Below the pieces are notes generated by a model that searched no databases, was not told where the DNA came from, and saw only the letters and a program-made list of their open reading frames with translations. Position numbers and translations under genes: made by a program. This document shows positions 11,600 to 19,377 of a DNA stretch of 64,000 nt, one piece after another. The DNA comes from Streptomyces violaceorubidus (lineage in GTDB: Bacteria > Actinomycetota > Actinomycetes > Streptomycetales > Streptomycetaceae), in NCBI RefSeq assembly GCF_000717995.1, contig NZ_JODM01000003.1, positions 248,001 to 312,000 of the forward strand, in the 5' to 3' direction. How positions within the stretch are numbered: the stretch's first letter is position 1; each line of letters opens with the position of its first letter.

Positions 11600-12259
11600 T
11601 CACCGCAGTGCCTCCGCCACCTCCCGGGCCGCGTGCATGACGCGTTCGCCGACTCGTTCGGGGACCACGTCGGCCAGCATGACGACGCCGACGCTGCCCT
11701 CCACCCCCGTGACGCCGAGCAGGGGGGCCGCCGCGCCGCAGGCACCGGCCTCCAGTTCGCCGTGGGTGAGGGTGTAGCCGGGGGCCTCCGCCCGCTCGCC
11801 GGGGGGCTGCGTGGGCCGGCGGGCGGCCAGGATCGCCTTGCCGGCGGCGCCCCGTTCCAGGGGATGGCGGAAGCCCGCGCGGTAGGCGACGTGGTAGTCG
11901 GTCCAGGTCGGCTCCACGACGGCCACGGCCAGCGCCTCCGCCCCGTCCACCAGGGTCAGGTGGGCCGTCGCCCCTATGTCCTCGGCGAGGGCGCGCAGGG
12001 CCGGCATCGCCGCCTCGCGGACCAGGGGGTGCACCTGGCGGCCCAGGCCCAGTACGCCGAGGCCGACGCGGGCCCGGCCGCCCAGGTCGCGGCGTACGAG
12101 TGCGTGCTGCTCCAGCGTGGCGAGCAACCGGTACACGACGGTCCGGTTGACGCCCAGTTTGTGGGACAGCTCGGTGACGGTCAGCCCGTGGTCCGTATCG
12201 GCCAGCAGTTTGAGGACCCGCAGGCCCCTGTCGAGCGTCTGAGAGGTCTCCGCGGTCAC
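11600..12259 (-). CDS. IclR family transcriptional regulator
   Basis: About 219 residues with an N-terminal winged helix-turn-helix (RGLRVLKLLADTDHGLTVTE, then SHKLGVNRTVVYRLLATL) and a C-terminal IclR effector domain (TAHLTLVDGAEALAVAVVE, RHPLERGAAGKAILAA). Such proteins usually control carbon or aromatic catabolism genes by binding a small metabolite. The GTG at 12259 is preferred because AAGGAG sits 8 nt upstream; the alternative GTG at 12268 is too close to it. It is followed by the protease gene on the same strand (56 nt away), and no obvious catabolic target lies next to it. Confidence 0.9.
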   Translation of the reverse strand: MTAETSQTLDRGLRVLKLLADTDHGLTVTELSHKLGVNRTVVYRLLATLEQHALVRRDLGGRARVGLGVLGLGRQVHPLVREAAMPALRALAEDIGATAHLTLVDGAEALAVAVVEPTWTDYHVAYRAGFRHPLERGAAGKAILAARRPTQPPGERAEAPGYTLTHGELEAGACGAAAPLLGVTGVEGSVGVVMLADVVPERVGERVMHAAREVAEALR

Positions 12260-12560
12260 GACGCCCACTCCTTAGTGGTGAGGTCGGCGGCCCTCCTCGC
12301 GGCGTGTGCGTCACCGAGTCCCGTCAGTGACGCGCTTCAGAGGCCGCCGATCGGCTGACGGCCCGGCCTTGTCCCGGGCCCAGTCGCTTCACGGCTGCGC
12401 TCCGCGGCGGCGCTGCCACGGGGCGTGCGTAGCGGGACAGTAAAGGAACCGGTTCGCTCAGCGGAAGGCTCCGTCCAGAATCCGGGCGCCAACCGTTATC
12501 AACCGCCTGTGTTTGTCCCAGTACGTACCGCGCACGCCTTCGGCGCCGGTGCCCCGGGCG
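12260..12560. other. Intergenic region between helicase and IclR genes
   Basis: These 301 nt hold no convincing gene. A 7-bp hairpin (GGCCCGG/CCGGGCC, 12360-12380) lies about 180 nt beyond the helicase stop and may be a terminator. The promoter of the IclR gene must lie in the left part, but no clear -35/-10 pair was recognised. Confidence 0.4.
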
Positions 12561-14357
12561 TCACTTCATCCGCGTCGCCCACTCCTGGACCTTCGCGATG
12601 CGCTGGCGCAGCTGGCCGCCGGTCGCCTCGGCGCTGGGCGGGCCGCCGCAGACGCGGCGCAGTTCGGTGTGGATCACGCCGTGCGGTTTGCCGCTCTGGT
12701 GGACGTAGGCGCCGACCATGGTGTTGAGCTGCTTGCGCAGCTCCATCAGTTCCTTGTGGGAGACCACCGGGCGGCGGTCGGCGGGCAGTTCGAGCAGGTC
12801 GGCCTCTTCGTCGGGCTTCCGGCGGCTGTGCGCGATCTGCCGGGCCTGCCGCTTCTGGAGCAGCAGCTGCACCTGGTCCGGCTCCAGCAGGCCCGGGATG
12901 CCGAGGTAGTCCTGCTCCTCCTCGCTGCCCGGGTGGGCCTGCATGCCGAACTCGGCGCCGTTGTACATGACCCGGTCGAAGGTGGCCTCGGACTCCAGTG
13001 CCTCGAAGGCGAACTGCTCCTGCTCGCCGGTGTCCTCGTCCTGCTCCCGGTTCGCCTCGTCCATCTCCTTCTCGGACTCGGCGTAGGGGTCCTCCTCGCC
13101 CTCCTTCTTGGGCTTGTCGAGGACGTGGTCGCGCTCGCGCTCCATCTCGTTCGCGAACGTGAGCAGGTCGGGCACGGTGGGCAGGAAGACCGAGGCGGTC
13201 TCGCCGCGGCGGCGGGAGCGCACGAAGCGGCCTACGGCCTGGGCGAAGAAGAGGGGGGTGGAGATCGTGGTGGCGTAGACGCCGACCGCGAGGCGGGGGA
13301 CGTCGACGCCCTCGGACACCATGCGGACGGCGACCATCCATCGGTCGGTGCCCTGGCTGAAGGTGTCGATGTTCTTCGAGGCGCCCGCGTCGTCGGACAG
13401 CACGACGGTGGCCTTGTCCCCGGTGATCTCGCGGATCAGCTTGGCGTAGGCGCGGGCGGCGTCCTGGTCGGCGGCGATGACGAGCGCCCCGGCGTCCGGG
13501 ATGGCCTTCCTGACCTCCGTGAGCCGCCGGTCGGCGGCGCGCAGCACGGCCGGCATCCACTCGCCGCGCGGGTCGAGCGCGGTGCGCCAGGCCTGGCTGA
13601 CGGCGTCCTTGGTCATGGGCTCGCCCAGGCGTGCGGCGATCTCGTCGCCCGCCTTCGTGCGCCAGCGCATGTTGCCGCTGTAGCTCATGAAGATGACGGG
13701 CCGCACGACGCCGTCGGCGAGCGCCGAGCCGTAGCCGTACGTGTAGTCGGCGGCGGAGCGGCGGATGCCGTCGTTGCCCTCCTCGTACGCCACGAAGGGG
13801 ATCGGGTTGGTGTCGGAGCGGAAGGGCGTGCCGGTGAGCGCGAGGCGGCGGGTGGCGGGCTCGAACGCCTCCAGGCAGGCCTCGCCCCAGGACTTGGAGT
13901 CACCGGCGTGGTGGATCTCGTCGAGGATGACGAGGGTCTTGCGCTGCTCGACGCGGTTGCGGTGCAGCATGGGGCGCACGCCGACGCCCGCGTAGGTGAT
14001 GGCGATGCCCTGGTACTCGCGGCTGAGCGGGCCCGCGCTGTACTCCGGGTCGAGCTTGATCCCTATCCGCGCCGCGGCCTCGGCCCACTGCTTCTTCAGG
14101 TGCTCGGTCGGCGCGACGACGGTGACCTGCTGCACGACGTGGTGGTGCAGCAGCCAGGACGCCAGTGTCAGCGCGAAGGTCGTCTTCCCGGCGCCGGGGG
14201 TGGCGACCGCCAGGAAGTCCCGGGGCTGTTCCTGGAGGTACTTCTCCATCGCCCCCTGCTGCCAGGCCCGCAGCTTGCCGGCGGTGCCCCAGGGGGCACG
14301 GCCGGGGAAGGCCGGGGACAGGTGGTGCGAGGTGCTGGAGCTGGCGGTGGTAGTCAC
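12561..14357 (-). CDS. Superfamily 2 DEAD/DEAH-box helicase (type III restriction-like ResIII fold)
   Basis: A 598-residue predicted DNA/RNA helicase. Motif I is ATPGAGKTT (Lys ~residue 58), motif Ia VTVVAPTEHLKKQW, motif II LDEIHH, motif III LTGTPFRSD, and the second RecA domain ends in motif VI AVGRFVRSRRR. A charged acidic stretch (KPKKEGEEDPYAESEKEMDE) and a Lys/Arg-rich tail follow. There is no nuclease or methyltransferase partner nearby, so this is the stand-alone streptomycete helicase rather than part of a restriction system. The GTG at 14357 has GGAG 3 nt upstream. Function in the cell is not known. Confidence 0.88.
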   Translation of the reverse strand: MTTTASSSTSHHLSPAFPGRAPWGTAGKLRAWQQGAMEKYLQEQPRDFLAVATPGAGKTTFALTLASWLLHHHVVQQVTVVAPTEHLKKQWAEAAARIGIKLDPEYSAGPLSREYQGIAITYAGVGVRPMLHRNRVEQRKTLVILDEIHHAGDSKSWGEACLEAFEPATRRLALTGTPFRSDTNPIPFVAYEEGNDGIRRSAADYTYGYGSALADGVVRPVIFMSYSGNMRWRTKAGDEIAARLGEPMTKDAVSQAWRTALDPRGEWMPAVLRAADRRLTEVRKAIPDAGALVIAADQDAARAYAKLIREITGDKATVVLSDDAGASKNIDTFSQGTDRWMVAVRMVSEGVDVPRLAVGVYATTISTPLFFAQAVGRFVRSRRRGETASVFLPTVPDLLTFANEMERERDHVLDKPKKEGEEDPYAESEKEMDEANREQDEDTGEQEQFAFEALESEATFDRVMYNGAEFGMQAHPGSEEEQDYLGIPGLLEPDQVQLLLQKRQARQIAHSRRKPDEEADLLELPADRRPVVSHKELMELRKQLNTMVGAYVHQSGKPHGVIHTELRRVCGGPPSAEATGGQLRQRIAKVQEWATRMK

Positions 14358-14502
14358 GGTCTCCGAAGGGGGTAGAGCGGCTCGGCCACGTATGACAACC
14401 GGGCCACCCTACCGGCGGGCCGACGCGATCACCGCGCGCACGGGGGCGGGTCACCCCCGGGTGGGACGGACGTCACAGCCGCTCCGCCGGGTCGTCCTCG
14501 GC

Positions 14503-15972
14503 TCACTTCCCCCGCACCCGCGTGGCGACCCACGCCCCGACCAGCGCCACCGCCGCCATCGGCAGGAACACCGCGGCGAAGGCGGCCGGGTGGGAGCCGG
14601 TGGCCTCGGTGGCCGCGTGGCTGACCGTGCCGCCGCCCAGGGCCGCGAAGGCGGCGCCGCCGGCCGACAGCAGGACGACGTTGGAGAGGCCGTCGGAGAT
14701 CTGCAGGGCGGCGGAGTTGCTGCCGGCCTCCTGCGGGGCGGAGAGCTTGAGCAGGAGCACGCTGGTGGAGGAGATCACCAGGCCCATGCCGAAGCAGCCG
14801 AAGCCCCAGGCGACGGCGACCGTCCAGGCGGGGACGGCGTCGATCAGCACACTGGGTGCCGTGGTGATGGCCGCCGCGACCAGGAGCATGCCGAGGGCCA
14901 TCAGCCGCTCCCGGTGCGGCTCCAGGCGCGGCCGGGACTGGAGCCACGAACCCGCGGCCCAGGTCGCGCCGCCGGCCGCCAGGGAGAGTCCGGCCAGGGT
15001 CGGGCTGAGTCCGCGCTGGGTGACCAGCATCAGCGGGACGAAGGACTCGGCGGCGACGAAGGACCCCGCGGCCACCCCGCGCAGCAGGACCACGGAGGGC
15101 AGTCCGCGCACCGCCCGGTAGGTGCCGCGGGGCAGCAGTCCGAGGACGGCGGGGACGAGCAGCGCCACGCCCGTCGCGCCGGGCAGCAGGGAGTGCGGGC
15201 GCAGGTCCTGGGCGGCGTACTGGAGCAGGCCCGCGCCCAGCGAGATGCCGAGGGCGAGGCGGATCCGGCGGCCGTCGAAGGAGGCCGGGGCCTCTCCTCC
15301 CTCCACGGCACCGGAGGCGCGTCGGCGTATCTGCGGCAGCGCGAGGGCGAGCGGGACGACGACGAGCACCGGGATGCCGACGAACACCCAGCGCCAGCCG
15401 AGGTGCTCGGTCACCGCGCCGGCGGCCAGCGGACCGACGACGGAGGGCACCACCCAGCCCGCCGCGAACGCCGCCATGATCGCGGGCCGCAGCCGCTCCG
15501 GGTAGGCCCGCCCGACGACGACGTACAGCGCGACGATCACCAGCCCGCCGCCGAACCCCTGCACGGCCCGCCCGAGGATGAACAGCCACATCGCGCCCGC
15601 CGTGCCGGACAGCACGAGCCCGGCCGCGAAGGCGGCGATGCCGGTCGTCAGCGGGGCCAGCGGCCCGCTCCGGTCCGACCACTGGCCGGAGAGCACCATC
15701 CCGAACAGGCTGGTCGTGAAGTACCCCGAGAACGCGAACGCGTACAGCGACACCCCGTCCAGCTCCCGCGCCGCCACCGGCATCGCCGTGCCGACCGCCG
15801 TCGCCTCGAAGGCGATCAGCACGATCACGGAGACGATGCCGATGCTCAGCGCCCGGTAGGCGCTGCTCAGCACGGTCTCGGCGGGGACGGAGGAGAGGGA
15901 GGGCGCGGCGGGGACGGCGACCTCGGTGTCGCCGGGCTCAGGGACGGTCATGGTCGCCAGAGTAAGGGCCAT
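14503..15972 (-). CDS. Major facilitator superfamily transporter (drug-exporter type)
   Basis: About 489 residues with 12-14 hydrophobic segments. The MFS motif A region appears as GYFTTSLFGMVLSGQWSDRSG after the second helix, and a G-rich helix (GRAVQGFGGGLVIVAL) marks the motif C/antiporter-type region. This fits a multidrug or metabolite exporter of the cytoplasmic membrane; the substrate is unknown. The start may be ATG 15972 or the in-frame ATG 15951; neither has a strong ribosome-binding site. No regulator gene is directly attached to it. Confidence 0.85.
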   Translation of the reverse strand: MALTLATMTVPEPGDTEVAVPAAPSLSSVPAETVLSSAYRALSIGIVSVIVLIAFEATAVGTAMPVAARELDGVSLYAFAFSGYFTTSLFGMVLSGQWSDRSGPLAPLTTGIAAFAAGLVLSGTAGAMWLFILGRAVQGFGGGLVIVALYVVVGRAYPERLRPAIMAAFAAGWVVPSVVGPLAAGAVTEHLGWRWVFVGIPVLVVVPLALALPQIRRRASGAVEGGEAPASFDGRRIRLALGISLGAGLLQYAAQDLRPHSLLPGATGVALLVPAVLGLLPRGTYRAVRGLPSVVLLRGVAAGSFVAAESFVPLMLVTQRGLSPTLAGLSLAAGGATWAAGSWLQSRPRLEPHRERLMALGMLLVAAAITTAPSVLIDAVPAWTVAVAWGFGCFGMGLVISSTSVLLLKLSAPQEAGSNSAALQISDGLSNVVLLSAGGAAFAALGGGTVSHAATEATGSHPAAFAAVFLPMAAVALVGAWVATRVRGK

Positions 15973-16147
15973 GGCCCGCTGTGGCCCCTGTCCGGAGACG
16001 GTGCGGGACCGGGACCTTGGTCGTACGACCCCGCCGGCCCGTCACGTCGTTGATGAACGGCGTGGGGCAGTCGGTGTCGCGGCCCGCCCGGTCCCTTGAG
16101 CGCCTCCCCGGCCCCGCCCTACCGTCGAGTCACGAAGCCGCAGACCC

Positions 16148-16248
16148 GGCCGTGTGCCCGAGTGGTTGAGGGGCTCGCCTGCGCAGCACCCGTCAGCGAG
16201 CTCCGCTCGCGGGGAGTTACGCGGGTTCGATCCCCGCCACGGCCTCCA
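16148..16248 (+). tRNA. tRNA-like locus (Cys-type ends) with abnormal anticodon region
   Basis: The ends fold like a normal tRNA. The acceptor stem is GGCCGTG (16148-16154) with CACGGCC (16238-16244), followed by a T discriminator and an encoded CCA. A D-arm (CCC/GGG around GAGTGGTTGAG) and a perfect T-arm (GCGGG-TTCGATC-CCCGC, 16221-16237) are present. A T discriminator is typical of tRNA-Cys, and CGCCTGC at 16176-16182 looks like the 5' half of a tRNA-Cys(GCA) anticodon arm. But the segment 16175-16220 is 46 nt and offers no 5-bp stem with a 7-nt loop; the best pairing (CTCGC 16174-16178 with GCGAG 16196-16200) leaves a 17-nt loop. It is either a pseudogene with an insertion or an atypical tRNA. 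Confidence 0.6.
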
Positions 16249-16891
16249 GGCGTCCCGCCCGGCGCAGCGCCCAGAGGGTGAGGGCGAGGGCGGAGACGTC
16301 CGCCACCAGGGGGTGGAGGGTGCCGTCGGGCGTCCGCCAGGTCAGGACGGTGCCCGTCGTGCCGTCGACGACCACGTGCGCGCCGTCCGCCAGCCGTCCC
16401 AGGCGTACGAGGCGCTCCGCGCCGGCCGGGGCCGGGTGCTCGGGGTGCTCCTCGGCGTACTCGGCGAGCGTCGGCAGCGGCAGGTCGTCCGCGTCCAGTC
16501 GGAAGGGGTGAGCGTCCTCGGGCAGGCCCGTCTCGCGCAGGAAGCGGCGGGTGGGCTCGTGGGTGAGGGTCCGGGGGAAGTCGATGTCCTCGAAGCGCGT
16601 CACGCGGTGACGGCCGAACTCCCGGTCCAGGAAGCGGGACGGCAGGTCTCGGGAGGTCCCCGGCTCCGCGCGGTGGCTCACCGCCAGGAGCAGGCAGCTC
16701 GTCAGGGTGGACGTGTTCCACAGGGACGGGCGCTCGCAGCTCCCCTGGGGCCGCCGGGTGGCGCCGCGCGTCCACGACGGGTCCTCCACCGATGTCGCGA
16801 GGCGGACCCGGGTCACCAGCGAGGGGATCGCCGTCCGGGCGTCCGCCGCGGAGCCCCGCATGAACGTCGTACCGCCGGTGACCGCGTGCAT
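16217..16891 (-). CDS. SUKH-4-type immunity protein, probably C-terminally truncated
   Basis: A 224-residue protein. From about residue 85 it matches the SUKH-4 pattern of polymorphic-toxin immunity proteins: FEDIDFPRTLTHEPTRRFLR, ETGLPEDAHPFRLD, LVRLGRLADGAHVVVDGTTG, then VADVSALALTLWALR. No toxin gene is adjacent. The last nine codons (EAVAGIEPA) and the stop are the antisense of the T-arm and acceptor end of the tRNA-like locus, so the natural C-terminus seems replaced; SUKH-4 proteins usually continue further after the LWALR helix. An ATG at 16891 with GGGGGAG close upstream is a good start. The first 80 residues are not recognised. Confidence 0.65.
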   Translation of the reverse strand: MHAVTGGTTFMRGSAADARTAIPSLVTRVRLATSVEDPSWTRGATRRPQGSCERPSLWNTSTLTSCLLLAVSHRAEPGTSRDLPSRFLDREFGRHRVTRFEDIDFPRTLTHEPTRRFLRETGLPEDAHPFRLDADDLPLPTLAEYAEEHPEHPAPAGAERLVRLGRLADGAHVVVDGTTGTVLTWRTPDGTLHPLVADVSALALTLWALRRAGRLEAVAGIEPA

Positions 16892-17055
16892 CGTCTCCCC
16901 CGAGAAAGTGTGGCCGTCCGCGTACCGGCGGCTGCCGTTCGCGCTCCTTCGGAGACTACGCGCCACCACTGACAACGCGTCTGCGCACGGACCCCGTCCG
17001 CCCCGTAGGACGCGCCCGGGGGCTCGTGCGTTGCCTCGGGCGCGTGAGCAGCGGC

Positions 17056-19377
17056 TCAGTTGCCGGTGGCCACCGCGGCCTGCGGCCGGATCGGGAGGCG
17101 GTTCACCGGGCGTCCCGTGGCCGCGCGCACGGCGGAGGCGACGGCCGCCGGGGAGGCCACCACCGGGGCCGCGCTGACGGCCTTGGCGCCGAAGGGCGCG
17201 ACCACGTCCCGCTCCTCGACGAGCTTCACGATCCGGATGTCCGGGGCGTCCAGCGCGGTCGGCAGGGCGTAGCCGGTCAGGTCGGGGTGGCGGATCAGAC
17301 CGCGCGGGGTGCGCAGGTTCTCCGTGAGCGCGATGCCGACGCCCTGCGTGACGCCCGCCTCGATCCGCGCGGTCAGCTGGGCCGGGTTCAGGACCCGGCC
17401 GACGTCCTGGGCGACGGCCAGCTCCACGACCCGCACCGAGCCGATCTCGATGTCCACGTCCACCACCGCGCGGATCGCGCAGAAGGCCATGCCGACGAAC
17501 GCGTCGCCCTGGCCGGCCTCGTCCAGCGGCTCGGTCGGGTGCGGGCGGCACTGGGCGGTGGCCCACAGCTCCTTGCCGTCCAGCGCTTCGCCGACGGTCG
17601 TCGACAGCACACCGTCGTAGGAGGTGATCTTGCCGTCGGCGATCTGGAGCAGTTCGGTCGACATCCCGAACTGGTGCGCCAACGGCTGGAGGAGCTGGGT
17701 GCGGACCATCTTGGCCGCCCGCTCCACCGCGCCGCCCGACACCCAGGTGTGCCGGCCCCGGCAGCCCGGCCCGGCCGGGGGCTGGTCGGTGTCGACGGGC
17801 GCCACCTGCACCTCGTCGACGCCGAGGGTGTCCTGCACGATCTGCCGGGCCAGCGTGGTGAAGCCCTGGCCGGTCTCGACGGCGGCGCACAGCACCGTCG
17901 CGACGCCGTCCTGGACCTTCACGGTGGCCGTGGAGACCTCGTCGGCGCCCTCGGCGCCCAGCATGTGCACCATGCCGATGCCGTAGCCCACGCCCCGGCG
18001 CACGGCGCCCGGTTCGCCCGCGCCCTCGGGGCCGCCGGGCAGCAGCCACTCGTCCTCGGGCGTGTCCTTGGGCAGCGCGGGCAGCGGGAAGTCGCGGACC
18101 GCTTGGAGGAGTTCGGCGACCGGGGCGGGACAGGTGACCGTCTGCCCGGTGGGCAGCACGTCGCCGGTGGCCAGGACGTTGCGCAGCCGCACCTCGGCCG
18201 GGTCCAGGCCGAGCTTCTTGGCGACCTTGTCCATCTGCGCCTCGTACGCGGCGCACACCTGCATGGCGCCCTCGCCGCGCACATGGCCGGAGGGCGGGTT
18301 GTTGGTGCGCACGGCCCAGCCCTCGATGAAGGCGTTCGGCACCACGTAGGGGCCGCAGGCGAAGGCGACGGCGGCGGCGAGGGCGTCGGAGGAGGTGTCC
18401 GCGTAGGCGCCCGCGTCGAGCAGGATCTGCGCCTCGACCTTCACGATCCGGCCCTCGGCGTCCGCGTGGTGGCGGTACCGCAGGAGGGTGGGGTGGCGGT
18501 GGGTGTGCCCGAGGAAGGACTCCTCGCGCGTGGCGGTCAGTTTCACCGGGCAGCCGGTCTTCAGGGCGAGCAGGCCGAGCGGCAGCTGGAAGCCCTGGTC
18601 CTCGCGGTCGGCGGTGGCGCCCGGCACCCCGGTGACGACGATCTTCACCTGCTCGGGCGGCAGGCCGTAGCACGCGGCGGCGGTGTCGCGGTCCCCGTGC
18701 GGGTCGGTGGAGGCCAGGTACAGCTCCACGCCGCCGTCGGGACGCGGTACGGCCAGCCCCGCCTCGGCCCCTATGGGCGCCGGGTCCTGACGGCCGATGC
18801 GGTACAGGCCCTCGACGACGATCTCGCCGGCCGCGTCCGGGTCGCCGTGGCGCAGCGGGATGTGCCGGATCAGGTTGCCGTCGGGGTGCAGCGGCTCGGC
18901 CTCGAAGGCGTGCTCCGGGTCGGTGACCGGGTCGAGCACCTCGTACTCGACGATGACGGCGGCGGCGGCCATCCGCGCGGTGTCCGGGTGGTCGGCGGCG
19001 ACGGCGGCGAGGGGCTCGCCGTGGTGGCGTACTACGTCGGAGGCGAAGACCGGCCGGTCGGCGCGGCCGCCGCGGCCGTGCAGCGGGGTGCCGGGCACGT
19101 CCTCGTGGGTGATCACCGCCCGTACGCCGGGCATCTCGCGCGCGTGGGTGGTGTCGATGGACACGATGCGCGCGTGCGGGTGCGGTGAGCGCAGCACGGC
19201 CGCCCACAGCAGGCCCTCGGCCCACAGGTCGGCGGCGTACGGGAAGGTGCCCTCGGTCTTGGCGCGGGCGTCGGCGGGCGGCAGGGACTCGCCCAGGCCG
19301 TGCGGGATCGGCTCGGGGACGGGGGTCGCCGCCTCGGCGGTTCCCTCGGCCTCCGCAGTCGCGGTGTCGTTGCTCAC
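17056..19377 (-). CDS. Xanthine dehydrogenase-family molybdopterin-binding subunit, active site degenerate
   Basis: A 773-residue large subunit of the xanthine oxidase/CO dehydrogenase family, with the hammerhead domain at the N-terminus (ADARAKTEGTFPYAADLWAE) and two cofactor-binding domains. Some family motifs are kept (VETGQGFTTLARQIVQDTL, RTNNPPSGHVRGEGAMQ), but several key positions differ. The usual GGxFGGRED loop reads VPGATADRED, RGFG reads RGEG, and the C-terminal GAKGVGE, whose Glu is the catalytic base, reads GAKAVSA (Ala near residue 736). The protein may not hydroxylate a substrate in the normal way. GTG at 19377 overlaps the Fe-S subunit stop (GTGA). It is the last gene of the operon. 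Confidence 0.88.
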   Translation of the reverse strand: MSNDTATAEAEGTAEAATPVPEPIPHGLGESLPPADARAKTEGTFPYAADLWAEGLLWAAVLRSPHPHARIVSIDTTHAREMPGVRAVITHEDVPGTPLHGRGGRADRPVFASDVVRHHGEPLAAVAADHPDTARMAAAAVIVEYEVLDPVTDPEHAFEAEPLHPDGNLIRHIPLRHGDPDAAGEIVVEGLYRIGRQDPAPIGAEAGLAVPRPDGGVELYLASTDPHGDRDTAAACYGLPPEQVKIVVTGVPGATADREDQGFQLPLGLLALKTGCPVKLTATREESFLGHTHRHPTLLRYRHHADAEGRIVKVEAQILLDAGAYADTSSDALAAAVAFACGPYVVPNAFIEGWAVRTNNPPSGHVRGEGAMQVCAAYEAQMDKVAKKLGLDPAEVRLRNVLATGDVLPTGQTVTCPAPVAELLQAVRDFPLPALPKDTPEDEWLLPGGPEGAGEPGAVRRGVGYGIGMVHMLGAEGADEVSTATVKVQDGVATVLCAAVETGQGFTTLARQIVQDTLGVDEVQVAPVDTDQPPAGPGCRGRHTWVSGGAVERAAKMVRTQLLQPLAHQFGMSTELLQIADGKITSYDGVLSTTVGEALDGKELWATAQCRPHPTEPLDEAGQGDAFVGMAFCAIRAVVDVDIEIGSVRVVELAVAQDVGRVLNPAQLTARIEAGVTQGVGIALTENLRTPRGLIRHPDLTGYALPTALDAPDIRIVKLVEERDVVAPFGAKAVSAAPVVASPAAVASAVRAATGRPVNRLPIRPQAAVATGN

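Noticed and set aside
12561..14357. Restriction or DISARM-like defence role for the SF2 helicase
   Set aside because: No methyltransferase, nuclease or DUF1998-type partner is next to it; the neighbours are housekeeping genes and an MFS transporter.
16148..16891. Integrated mobile element at the tRNA-like locus
   Set aside because: No integrase, excisionase, replication gene or second att-like copy of the tRNA 3' end is visible in the window, so only a small insertion or rearrangement can be suggested.
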